A program made the translations under genes and the position numbers. Below the pieces are notes generated by a model. The model searched no databases and had not been told where the DNA came from. It saw only the letters and a program-made list of their open reading frames with translations. A stretch of DNA of 64,000 nt, from contig CM018686.1 in NCBI GenBank assembly GCA_009363875.1, positions 6,324,001 to 6,388,000 on the forward strand. Reading direction: 5' to 3'. Positions 11,859-23,543 of this stretch are shown one piece after another (positions within the stretch are counted from its first letter, which is position 1; every line of letters begins with the position of its first letter). The stretch comes from Mikania micrantha (taxonomy: Eukaryota > Streptophyta > Magnoliopsida > Asterales > Asteraceae).

Positions 11859-13374
11859 GAGCAGCCACACTCGGCCCAAGACGCACATCCGGCCCCCCTT
11901 TTCTTTCACGGATCATGATGGGTCGGTTATGATGATTAGAGGGGATAGGGTTTGGATCATCATGGGTGTTGCATGCATGAAGAATTGTGTGTGAAAGCAT
12001 GCATGGTGTGTGTGCGTATGCATGCATGGACATAATCTATTATGTGTGTGCATGGGGTGTTTATTAGGGTTTTGCATGGGAGACTTAACACATCCCATGC
12101 ATATCAACGATGCATGAAACTCATGAAATGCATATATATGTATATGTGGGTGTGTGTGCATGGGATACATGTAAATCCCCACGTAAACATGTATGGATGG
12201 TTGTGTCAATCATATGGGAATTAGACTAACAAGGGCTATTAGGGTTTTCTAATAAGGTTCACTTGAAAGCCATAATTCAAAACATTTGAAAGATCATAAT
12301 GGTCAAGAACAATGAACTAAAGTTAAGTGTGTTGGAGTAAATCTTTAACCCTTAACTCTTAGGAGAAAATCACTTGGAAATCAAAGTCTATTGAATGGGC
12401 CAGAGGATAGCCCAATGGGCTTCATCTAAGCCCATCACATATTAAATGGTATTCATTTAAACTAAATATGGTTCTAATAAAAGATGATGATTGTAAAATT
12501 TATTAAATTATAGCAAAGGATGTTTTCCAAATGTTTAATCTAAATTGAATTAACTTGAAAATATCTTAATTAAAAGGTTTAAATGATTGTTGTGGGTTAA
12601 GGGTTTACTAAAGGGTAATAAGTTAGATTAAGTTAGATGAGTCTTAGGGACACATTAGTGATCTAAGACACTTAGTTGCACACCGAGACCCAACCCTAGG
12701 CCCAACTGCAATTATAAATACTTATTGTATTCGAAATTCTCTTAAAACAACTCAGGTACCGAAGATACTTAGGTTACAACAACGAGCGCGCATTTTGTGG
12801 TAAATCAGTACAGAGCAACACAAGTGAGTTCATTGCCCCTTTTCTAAACACTTTTGTTTTAAAACGCGGGGCTGAGAAGCATGCGTAAACTGTTTTATTT
12901 AAACTCTTTATTTAAATTCTTTTATTTATTATATGTCTTTACATATATATGTTTGTTGATACTCCTAGACTCCTGTCTAGGTAATTATTAAACAGATCAA
13001 AATATCAATTCAATTAAGATTACTCTTAGGAGTAATACCTTAAATTCTAAACTCTAAACAAACCCTTAGTCCATCAAACTCAAATTCAAGAATCTAAATT
13101 CAAAGTGAAATCAAAAGGAACTAAATCAAAAGATCATATTCAAAAGAATCATAACTCAGTGTAGGATCTGAGAACAAAGAATCAAAATCAAGAATCAGTT
13201 ATCAATGTGAATCATGGAAATTCTAAAGATCAAGAGACTCAAGGAATCAGAAATCATAAATGTGTGTGAATCATGAAAATAATGAAATCATTATGATCTG
13301 ATGAAATCATTAATATTCAAGTTAAGGTGGATGTCAGTTGTATAGGGAATCAAGACCACGTGTAACACACATAT

Positions 13375-13549
13375 AAAGTCCCTCTCAGATACAGAAGACC
13401 ACTGGGTCAGACTGTAACGAACAATAACATGAACAATCAAATGGAATCAATATCAAAGTCATATCAAGAGAATCAAAGAGATCAAGAATCACAGGATATC
13501 CTTAAAGTCCCACTCAGATGCAGAAGACCATTGGGTCAGGCTGTAACGG
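13375..13549 (+). repeat. Spaced duplication in the LTR (offset 129 bp)
   Basis: AAAGTCC(C/A)(C/A)TCAGAT(A/G)CAGAAGACC is followed by GGGTCAG(A/G)CTGTAACG. It occurs at 13375-13419 and again at 13504-13548. Confidence 0.8.
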
Positions 13550-13941
13550 GAAAAACATTAAAATCCCGCTTAGTTCAAGTGTACTCCTAGTGAGTTATGC
13601 CTGACATGGGTCACGTGTGAGAGGTTACAACTTGGACAACCACCAACAACTAAGCCTAATTGATTGAGTAAAATAATGCCCAATCATCATGTCTTAGTTG
13701 TATTTAAATGTTTTATTTAATTATTTAATTAGATGTTTAACATTTCATTACTATCACTGACGTTTGAGAAATCATGTATCTATGATGAACTCAAGAAAAT
13801 CAAGGGAAATCAAGTTTTGGAAATCATAATCTAAATCAGAGGTGTGTTAGGTAAAAATGCTTAATTATCATTAACAACAGTGTCATATGCATATTAGTAT
13901 GTGGTGGGATGTTGGCTAGGGCTTGTCCCTTACATATGCCC

Positions 13942-13951
13942 TATATATAAG
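13942..13951 (+). promoter_or_regulatory. Putative LTR core promoter (TATATATAAG)
   Basis: The box follows GTGGTGGGATGTTGGC and lies about 500 bases before the LTR end, leaving room for R and U5. The same module is found at 4561, 4804 and 28737. Confidence 0.5.
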
Positions 13952-14455
13952 CATACCGATGTGGATATCACATGTGGAGTTAATGAGGTTAGGGTCTTTA
14001 CCGAAAGAGATTTTCAAATCATTTTCAAATCATTTTCAAATACTAAACAATATGAACTCACCAACCATGTGTTGACTTTATTTTTGCATGACTTCTGAGG
14101 TGACGAACAGGTCAACAGAAGAGTTGTTTCCTTTGGACTAGGTTACAGATAGAGGACCTAGCTTTTTGGACCTACATACTTTTGGACATCATACACAGTT
14201 ATTTTGCATATCTTGTGCAGATACAAGATTAAAGATTTATGATGTGATAGTAGATTTACATTGTTAAATTATAAACTTAACTGATGTAATTTAACTTTGT
14301 AATTCTATTTTATTTTAGCAAGTTTCTCATTTATATATCATGTGCAATGTAAACAATCTGATCATTTCGATTATCACTCCCGATATCGCGCCCCGGGAAC
14401 TTTCCGCCCGTCGGGGAAACCCGATCCTACCCCGCCGGCTCGAGGTGTGACAGAT

Positions 14456-14468
14456 TGGTATCAGAGCC
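14456..14468 (+). other. Primer-binding site (initiator tRNA-Met type)
   Basis: TGGTATCAGAGCC begins 3 bases after the LTR terminus. It matches the usual initiator-Met primer site of plant LTR retrotransposons. Confidence 0.9.
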
Positions 14469-14628
14469 ATGGTTATAGAGAAATATAGGTCATCTTGCTT
14501 AAACGGTTTGACCTAGACTATAACCTAGGGACCCTCATGTAGATATTATCTGACATAGGATTTTATTTGCATGTGCCTTCTGCGTCTGATCATTGCACTA
14601 ACCGATAATTTTATTGGTTATGATCAGA

Positions 14629-17600
14629 ATGCCGCCGAAGAAACCTACTTCTACCGTACCACTTCTGCAGAGTTCAGCACCCCACTCCTCGACGCCATCA
14701 CTAGTTGATTCACCACCATCATCTCCTCCACCTCCTCCTCCTCCTTTGATCACTCAGCCATCTGGCTCGGGCACAACGCCTGCGTTGGATCCTGCTACTA
14801 TTGCTCTGGTGACGTTACTGAGTAGCCAGATGACAAATCAGATGAAAGAGGCAATACCGGAGATGTTCCTTCGTCTCCGCAACGAGATCAACAACACTGG
14901 CAACTCATCAGGGGAAGCCAGTGGTAGTACTGGAGGTTCATCTCATTACTCCTACAAGTCTTTTGTAGGATGTAAACCACCCAGCTTTAGCGGATCTGAA
15001 GGAGCCGTTGGATTAATCCAATGGATTGAGAAGATCGAGACAACTTTGGATCTCTGCAGCTGCCCCGAACATCACAAAGTCCGTTACTCAGCTGGAACAT
15101 TCAACAAACGGGCTCTGACCTGGTGGAACGGTCAGATCAATGCCCGAGGAAGAGAAGAAGCCATGGCCATGCCATGGGAAGATTTCAAGACACTGCTGCG
15201 AACAGAATTCTGCCCCAAGAATGAGCTGCAGAAACTGGAGGTTGAATTGTCCAACCATGTGATGAAAGGGGCAGATCACATGGGTTACACTACTCGTTAC
15301 CACGAGTTAGTTGCTTTGGTGCCAGACATGGTACCAACTTTGGAGAAGAGGATAGACAGATATGTAGGTGGACTCCCCGCCTGCATTCAGGGCATGGTTG
15401 TTTCAGCCAGCCCTACTACTGTCGAATTAGTAGTGAGACTGTCTGGAAAACTCACTGATCTGATGGTAGCCTCTGGAGTTTTAAAGAAAGAGACTGACAC
15501 CAGTAAACGCAAGGAAGAGTGTTCAAAGAAACCTCATCACCAACAACATCAGAAGAAGAAACAGAAGACCATCAAGAACTACACAGTGGCCACACCTCTC
15601 CAACAAGTAGCAGCAGCACCACAAAACCCCAACCGCAAACCGTATACTGGCACGTATCCTCTGTTTGCCAAGTGTCAATATCATCACCTTGCTAACACTC
15701 CCTGCAAACAATGCACGGGGTGTGGAAGAAAGGGGCATTGAGCCCAACACTGTAGGGCGACACCTAACCATGCAGTCAACAATGCTGCTTTAGCACTTCC
15801 TCCACCAGCCAATCAGAACAATGGTGGATGCTTCAACTGTGGCGAACAAGGCCACTTTGCAAAGAACTGCCCGAAAAAGGCACAACAGGCAGTTCAAGCT
15901 CCTCGTGGAAGAGCATTTGTTATTGGAGCACCAGCTGCACGCCAGGACCCAAATGTGGTCACTGGTACGTTTCTCTTACATGACTTTTATGCATCTGTTC
16001 TATTTGACACTGGTGCGGATCAGAGTTTTGTCTCTGCCGATTTTGCATGCCAACTAGATTCTGTAGAGGAACAGTTAGATTCCCCTTATATATACAGAAA
16101 TTGCCCGTTGACACTTAATGGTCATACTTTTGCCATCGATTTGATACCGATGGAGTTGGGTAGTTTTTACATCACTGTTGGAATGGATTGGCTTTCTTCT
16201 AACCGAGTGGAAGTCATCTGTTCTGAGAAGCTTCTTCGAGTTCCATTGCCGGATGATAGTGTATTGGAAGTCAGAGGGGATCAAGCAAAACGAAGTGTCA
16301 AAATCATTTCATGCATAAATGCGCGTAAGGGTTTACAGAAGCAGTGCATAGCTTTCCTGGCTCACGTGGTGGAAAAAGAGAAAGACAAGAAGAAGATACA
16401 AGACGTAGCAGTAGTGAAAGAGTATCCGGAAGTATTTCCTGAAGACCTACCAGGTTTGCCACCTGTACGACCGATAGAATTCCGAATTGACTTAGTTCCT
16501 GGAGCAACTCCTGTTGCTAAATCTCCTTATAGATTAGCACCGTCAGAGATGCAGGAATTGTCGAACCAGTTACAGGAGTTACTGGATAAAGGATTCATCA
16601 GACCGAGTTACTCACCTTGGGGAGCTCCATTCTTGTTCGTAAAGAAGAAAGACGGATCGTTCAGAATGTGTATCGACTATCGAGAGTTGAACAAGTTAAC
16701 TATCAAGAATCGGTATCCATTGCCGAGGATTGACGATTTGTTTGATCAGTTGCAAGGAGCCCAGTATTTCTCGAAGATCGATCTACGGTCCGGGTATCAT
16801 CAACTTAGAGTTCAAGACGAAGACATACCGAAGACGGCTTTCCGAACTAGATACGGGCATTACGAATTCCTAGTGATGCCTTTCGGATTAACGAATGCAC
16901 CAGCGGTTTTCATGGATCTCATGAACCGAGTGTGCAAGCCATATTTAGATCAGTTTGTCATTGTCTTCATTGATGACATACTGATTTATTCCAAGAGCAA
17001 AGCAGAGCACGAACAACATCTCAGGAAGATCTTGGAGTTGTTGAAGGAAAAGAAACTCTATGCCAAATTCTCCAAATGTGAATTGTGGTTAAGAGAAGTT
17101 CAGTTTCTGGGTCATGTGGTCAACAGCGAAGGAATACACGTAGATCCTGCCAAGATCGAGGCGATAAAGAACTGGGACACTCCGAAGACACCGACGGAGA
17201 TACAGTCTTTTATGGGATTGGCAGGTTATTACAGAAGGTTTATTTCAAACTTTTCTAAAATAGATTTGCCTCTCACTAAGCTAACCCAGAAAAGTGAACC
17301 ATTTGTCTGGGAGCAGAAACAAGAAGATGCTTTTCAGATCTTGAAACAGAAACTATGTGATGCTCCAATTCTATCTCTCCCAAAAGGCTGTGATGACTTT
17401 GTTGTATGCTGTGATGCTTCCCATCAGGGACTTGGTTGCGTGTTAATGCAACGGGACAAAGTCATAGCTTATGCATCAAGACAGTTAAAAGTTCATGAGA
17501 AGAACTACACTACTCATGATCTTGAACTGGGAGCTGTGATCTTCGCACTGAAGATCTGAAGACATTACTTATATGGCACCAAGTGTACCATATTCACTGA

Positions 17601-19254
17601 TCACAAGAGTTTGCAACACATATTTGATCAGAAGGAACTCAACATGTGACAACGCCGTTGGGTTGAACTTCTGAATGATTACGATTGTGTGATCAAGTAC
17701 CATCCGGAAAAGGCAAATGTTGTAGCTGATGCCTTGAGCCGGAAGGAACGAGTCAAACCCTTGCGCGTCAGAGCAATGGGAATGACTGTGCAGACAAGCT
17801 TACGAGACAAGATTATTCAAGCACAACAAGAAGCAATTGATAGAGGAAATCTAAAGAAGGAACTTGACTGTGGAGCAGAGAAACAGTTTGGTACGAAGCC
17901 TGATGGAATCATTTACTATAAGGATCGTATATGGATTCCTGCAGTAGATGAATTGAAAAGGCTTATCTTTGATGAAGCGCACAAGACCAAGTACTCTGTG
18001 CACCCGGGCGCTGATAAAATGTACCAAGATCTGCGTGGATTTTATTGGTGGCCAGGAATGAAGAAAGACATAGCCGAGTATGTCGGTCAATGTCTAACGT
18101 GTGCGAAGGTAAAGGCGGAACACCAGAAGCCGTCTGGCTTACTGGAACAGCCTGAGATTCCGCTCTGGAAGTGGGAACAAATAGCTATGGATTTCATTAC
18201 CAAGCTACCCCGCACTTCCAGTGGTCACGATACGATTTGGGTGATCATTGACAGTTTAACAAAGTCTGCTCATTTCTTGCCGATGCGTGAGACTTTCACG
18301 ATGGATAAACTGGCAAGATTGTACATCAACGAGATAGTGGTACGCCACGGTGTGCCATTGTCTATTATTTCTGATCGAGACAGCAGATTCATATCAAGGT
18401 TCTGGCAACCACTGCAGAAATCTCTAGGGACACAGTTAAATTTGAGTACAGCTTACCACCCACAAACGGATGGTCAAAGCAAACGTACTATTCAAACCCT
18501 GGAGGATATGTTGAGAACCTGTGTATTGGACTTCGGTGCGAATTGGGATTCCCATTTGCCACTGATTGAATTCTCCTACAACAACAGTTATCACAGTAGC
18601 ATCGGATGTGCACCGTTCGAGGCTTTATATGGTCGGAAATTTCGATCACCGATCTGTTGGACAAAAGTGGGAGATAACCGTATAACTGGGCCAGAACTAA
18701 TTCAAGAAACCACTGACAAAATTTCTCAGATTCAAAGAAGACTACAAGCAACAAGGAGCAGACAAAAGAGCTACGCCGACAAACGACGCAAGCCGTTGGA
18801 ATTCCAAGTGGGAGACCGTGTTATGTTGAAGGTATCCCCATGGAATGGCGTTGCATGCTTTGGAAAGAAAGGCAAATTAGCACCAAGATACGTGGGACCG
18901 TTCGAGATCATCGAGTGTATTGGTCATGTGGCGTATCGACTGAGATTACCTGATGAACTCAGTGGTGTGCATGACGTGTTTCACGTCTCAAATTTAAAGA
19001 AATGCCTTGCTGACGAATCACTCGTCATTCCAATCGAAGAAATTCAAGTTGATGATCAGTTACATATTATTGAAGAACCTTTAGAGATTATGGATCGCAA
19101 GGTCAAGCAACTGAGGCAAAGCCGTATTCCGATTGTAAAGGTTCGTTGGAACTCAAGACGCGGACCCGAGTTTACTTGGGAACGTGAAGATCACATGATG
19201 TCAAAGTACCCCCAACTGTTTGAAGAGGAAGTCGTACCCGATAACAACTCTTAA
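14629..19254 (+). pseudogene. Tekay-type gag-pol, single frame with three TGA stops
   Basis: One frame runs from the ATG at 14629 (MPPKK) to the TAA at 19252. Gag has a Pro-rich N-terminus, a retrotransposon-gag core around EFCPKNELQKLE and two CCHC knuckles (CTGCGRKGH...C, CFNCGEQGHFAKNC). Pol has protease LFDTGAD (about 16000-16020), reverse transcriptase with FIDDILIYS (about 16966-16992), RNase H starting CDASHQGLG, integrase zinc finger H-H-C-C (about 17980-18105), the integrase core, and a C-terminal chromodomain-like segment (VKVRWNSRRGPEFTWERED). The frame never shifts, but TGA interrupts it at 15739, 17557 and 17647. In integrase the Asp codons at 18190 and 18373 are present, while the third acidic residue of the D,D(35)E triad is Lys (AAA, 18481). 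The copy is therefore non-autonomous despite its recent insertion. Confidence 0.95.
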
Positions 19255-19277
19255 ATTTCGGGACGAAATTTCTCTAA

Positions 19278-19288
19278 CAAGGGGAGAC
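19278..19288 (+). other. Polypurine tract
   Basis: AAGGGGAGAC lies directly before the TGTAACA start of the 3' LTR, the plus-strand primer position for reverse transcription. Confidence 0.85.
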
Positions 19289-20331
19289 TGTAACATCAGT
19301 GCCGGAACCGTCACCGGAACAGTGATCTCTACAGTACATGAACAGTAAATCAGGTACATATTTCAATTATCAATTGTATATCATCTTCATTACATGTTAT
19401 CATAGCACAGTTCAGATTCAAATTCAGAAAACAAAGTTCAGAAATAGGGTTCTTGAGTCAGATAATTATCTGACGACACAGAACCATCATATTATTATGT
19501 GTTAGAATTTTACTATGTATACACATATGTGAGGCTTTACAGAACAAAATAACACGGATGTCGTTACGTGAATACTAAACCGACAGATTATTCGTATAGG
19601 TGACGATCTGTACGAATAAATCTGGAAGTTTAACGTTCTGAATGATATCCGATAAATAGAAAATCATATTGAAAAGTGTAGTTATCGTCGTATTTGATCG
19701 GGTGACGATTCGAACAAATACGCGCGATGACCGCGCAATTCGATTTAAACGTTAATTAATTATTTTTGAAAATTTAAAATAAATAAAAGATATTAGTTAA
19801 TTTATTAGGAATCACAACCTAAAATAATTTTATTAACTTTATATTAAAACCGAGTAGTTTTGTCACGAAAACGGCGAGAAACCGACATTTTTACGCGAAA
19901 CCACGCGAAACCGAACGAACCCGAACGAACCCGGGTAAATTGAAAACATTAAATGGGCATTAATACCCATTTAACACTTCCAACTACCATCTTCAACCTC
20001 TCACCACCGTCACTTTCTCTCTCTAAAATCTCTCTACCTTCTCTCTAAGAGTTCTTCCCCATTTCTTCACGAAATCAAGGGTTTTTGGTGTCAAAACGAC
20101 CCTTGTAACTTGTAGAACTCGAAAGTACAGCAGATCTAAGCTTCCATCCATCAGATTCGAGGTAGAATCCACATTTCTTTTCGGTTTTTAGGGTTTTCTA
20201 AACCCTAAGTTCGAACCCCTAGGAACCGGTTTTAAAACCACAGAAAATCCTTAGGAAACACCATCATATACCCTTAGAATGAGTTAGGAACCTGTTTTGT
20301 ATCATGGAGTAGTCACTGGATCGAATAACCA
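19289..20331 (+). repeat. Truncated 3' LTR of the Tekay-type element (1043 bp)
   Basis: It is collinear with 10482-11524, with no indels and about four substitutions by eye. Similarity ends after GAATAACCA, exactly where the 5' LTR enters its CATTCG-rich part. Confidence 0.93.
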
Positions 20332-21313
20332 AGTGGTTATATATTATACCTCAATTAATTTAACTCCAACATTTTAAATTAATATTTTATGTTAACATGA
20401 GTAATTTAGACTTTATAAACATTATAACGATTTTCCATTTAACAAATAAATCATAACAAAATTCAAGTTTAATTATTCAAAACAAATCGAACTCGTTGAT
20501 CCATTTAGAACTTAGAGACATAGTTATGTTAACATAATGCCAAATGAACTACTTAGGTGAACTTTGAACTTGTTGGACATACTTGTGAATTATAACTTGA
20601 TATACATTGCAAGGACTATCGCACATGTCGAGGTGAGTCTTTATAGCCCCTCTTTTACTTGTTTTGAACTTTTGGGGTTAAACATGTTATCTTTGAACTT
20701 ATCTTAACTTCTAAACATTTTCATGTGAATTTAGCTAATGTCTTTATAGTTTGTGAACTTTAGTTAAGGATAGGCATTGATCATACACATTTAGTAACTA
20801 TGATAGATCTAATGGACTGACAATCCCACCATTGTTCGATTTACCCTGTTGGGGAAGCCTGTGGTGATAGTTTACTAGCTTGAGCGTTGTTTGTAGTGTT
20901 AAACATTGTTCAAACATCAGTTGATCTGCTTTACTTGCTAGCTCATTTGACTATGTTCATTATGCTTTATGTTCACATATGACATCATTTATAACATTTT
21001 TGTAAACATATTTTGGTGTGAGTGTTCAGACCTATGAAACTCACCAATTATTCGTAGTTGACACTTGATTTTAAACATGTTTTAGGTGGAAATGACAAGT
21101 TAGCAATATTAACGAGCTTGGATTAGCTTACATTTAATTTGTATTTAATGTATTAGAATTGAAATGATGTAATAGTTAGGGTTTGATCATTTGAAGCAAT
21201 GTAATAAATGTTTGAGTTTAATGTTTGAACTATTTACAGCTTTATACCTTGTGTTATGAACAATCTACACTTCGTGCCACCCCGATGTTTCCGCCATCGG
21301 TCGGGGTGTTACA
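20332..21313 (+). mobile_element. 3' portion of a different Ty3-type LTR
   Basis: The segment ends in a GC-rich tail CATCGGTCGGGGTGTTACA, the same style of terminus as other long LTRs here, but its body does not match the Tekay-type LTR. It is joined directly to the truncated LTR, so together they look like one chimeric LTR. No primer-binding site follows. Confidence 0.55.
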
Positions 21314-22260
21314 TTCCGAGATCTTTCAAACCATATCTAACACACCTTCTAAGGGTGTAATGATTATGGTGGTCATTGTGCGATTATCTCTTAAAATCTC
21401 GGTTTATCGTAACATTCATTGTGAGCATTGTTTGTCAATTCCGCATTCCCTCATTTTCAACGTTTTTAAATGATGAATATATTGTGACTATGATTTATTA
21501 GTTTCCCTAATAAATTATCTTGGCCATATCTTTACATGTATATTATTTATCAAAATAATTCGAATTTTACTAATTACGTTGTTTATGGATCCTTCTTTTA
21601 TACCTCTTCATTTTTATATCTTATTGATCTATTATAGTAAATAATAAATTTAATCAAAATATGGTTTGGTATGGATCGGTTTAAACTTTAGATGAAAATG
21701 GTTGCGAATGCTAGTCGTGTGATATTTAATTGAGATTTTCACTTTTATAAACATTATGTATATGATTAGATCATCCGTTTCTATTAGTTTATAAAAATCG
21801 ATTCGAAGTATATTAAATTAAATAGTTCAGTTATTAACTTTTATTTCCTCAGAACTTGTAATTAAACTTGTCGAAAAGATGTTAAACATATTTACCATTC
21901 GATTTCATTTTATTAAGTTTTAATTAATTAACAATAATATGTTTTTCATTATATTTTATTTATTTATTTCTTACGTTTTCACGGGCATTATAGTTCAACT
22001 GGCCAAAGCAAACCCTAATAGAATTAGATACGAAATCTAACTTAAAATTGATAAAACCGGTCAAAACACATAGTAAACCATCAAGACTCATCAATTGGAC
22101 ATCATCATGCATCTATAGATCATCATAACCACAATAAATAACCAACATTAACAATATATAATCTGATCCTAATCATAAACAATCCAAATCCCATAAAAAC
22201 AAACCCGAAAACTAAATAAAATTAACTGTTAATCATCGAAATCTAGGTAATACAATGATT
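21314..22260. other. AT-rich intergenic sequence
   Basis: I see no open frame with support, no terminal repeats and no LTR signature. Confidence 0.4.
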
Positions 22261-23160
22261 TTAGCCAAGAAACATGTTTATAACAGTAAAAATATGAAAA
22301 ACATTCAGAAACATATCCATGGATTCAAGTACAACTGAGAAATAATCAAAGAGACAAGTAAAAGAACCCGAAACGCGTTTCCGGACACTTTCATATGCAT
22401 TCTGAGCCTCCCCGAGCGTCCACGTCAGCCCCCAAGCCTTCAAAATCTTCAATTTTATGTGTCTTGTTTGTTTCCAGCCATCATAGGTTGAATAATCAAG
22501 GATTAGGGGTTCAAAAATGGCTTAAATAGGTTAAATTAGGCTAAGGTTCGCGATTGGGGATCCATGGGCCGGTCCATAGTTCAAAACAGGGTCTAAAGGC
22601 ATGGTCAAAGGGCCAAAATGACCTAGTTAACGAGGGTCAACTTGGGATCAACGGTCCAACAGCTGGTCAAAGGGGCAAGGGGTTCGCGGGTCACGCCTAG
22701 ATCGAACCCGGGTCACACGCGGGTCTCCTTGTGAAACAATCCGGGTTTGGCGCGGGCATGGGTGATCCGGCGGGTTCTGGGTGGATATTTAGGGCTGAGG
22801 CGGCCTTCTGTAGTGCTGCCACATGTCTCATGAGCTGAAAGTTTGCCATAATTGCACAAATAACCCTTGGACTTGCTGAAATTCATTTTTATGCTCCAAA
22901 ACTTCCTGAAATGTCATTTTTTAACCCCGAAACTTATGAAAATTATATTTTAGCTTCCAAACTTCATCAAAATTATTTCAGCCTTCGGTTTCTTCTTAAA
23001 TTTGAACATTTATTTAGCGAAACCTACAAAAGTAAAAATAAAAATATAAATAAGTAAAAATAATTAAAACCTAATAAAAAATAAATAAAAATATATTAGT
23101 ATAAGGTAACATAATATAAAATAAATACTAAAAATAATTGTAAATAACTACACATCAATC
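22261..23160 (-). other. Unassigned segment, possibly Athila-type element interior
   Basis: The minus strand has an open frame at 22261-22452 with no known motif. The following 250 bases (22540-22790) are unusually G+C rich for the region, with repeated CGGGTC words, then AT-rich sequence. It precedes an Athila-style motif at 23163, so it may be retroelement non-coding sequence. Confidence 0.3.
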
Positions 23161-23162
23161 AT

Positions 23163-23196
23163 CCCCACACTTAAATTTTGCTTGTCCCTAAGCAAA
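23163..23196 (-). other. Athila-style 3' motif (minus strand)
   Basis: Read on the minus strand: TTAGGGACAAGCAAAATTT, then AAGTGTGGGGATGA. The AGGGACAA...AAGTGTGGGGA arrangement is typical of the polypurine-tract region of Athila/Tat-type plant retroelements. A second copy lies at 26328-26372. Confidence 0.5.
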
Positions 23197-23543
23197 TCTA
23201 AAACCAGACATGGATTTACGAATCAATTACACAATCAATCACAAGACTTACAATGGTCAATAAATTTACAACCCAACCAGACACGAATGAAGTAAATTTT
23301 GAAAACATGGGATTTTCTAATCAAGATTCACCTATTTGTCGAGCATCCAACCATATACACTCACAATTATCACTCATCACTCGGTGAAATATATGCATTT
23401 TGTTAAGTGAGCTCAAAATAACCTAACACTGAGGCAATGCTAACATAAGCTTGTGCTATAATCAAATCTCCACCTTATATCAAGACTAACACATATCAAA
23501 AGGACATTAATAGGTAAGCTTAGGCTAAGGGTAGGTGTTGTAG

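Larger units (their letters stand above)
10482..14452 (+). repeat. 5' LTR (3971 bp) of the Tekay-type element
   Basis: It runs from TGTAACATCAG to GGTGTGACA and is followed 3 bases later by the primer-binding site. Landmarks in order are a CT-rich stretch at 11200-11240, the CATTCG word block (11551-11858), a region shared with other LTRs in the window (about 12660-12890), a partial duplication at 13375-13549, the TATA-like box at 13942 and a GC-rich end. The missing part of the 3' LTR corresponds to 11525-14452. Confidence 0.9.
10482..20331 (+). mobile_element. Tekay-type Ty3/gypsy chromovirus with truncated 3' LTR
   Basis: Order is 5' LTR (10482-14452), primer-binding site (14456), gag-pol (14629-19254), polypurine tract (19278-19288) and 3' LTR (19289-20331). 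The first 1,043 bp of the two LTRs have equal length and differ at only about four sites by my reading, so the insertion is recent relative to the other elements here. The 3' LTR stops at 20331, where unrelated sequence begins, so no target-site duplication can be found. The pol order PR-RT-RNaseH-IN with a C-terminal chromodomain-like segment places it among chromoviruses; Tekay is my reading of the C-terminus. Confidence 0.95.

Noticed and set aside
11827..12209. Overlapping minus-strand frames rich in His/Met
   Set aside because: They arise from CATG/TGTG-rich LTR sequence; no domain and no splice context.
22261..22452. Small minus-strand gene
   Set aside because: 63 residues, no motif, no conserved context; kept only as part of an unassigned segment.
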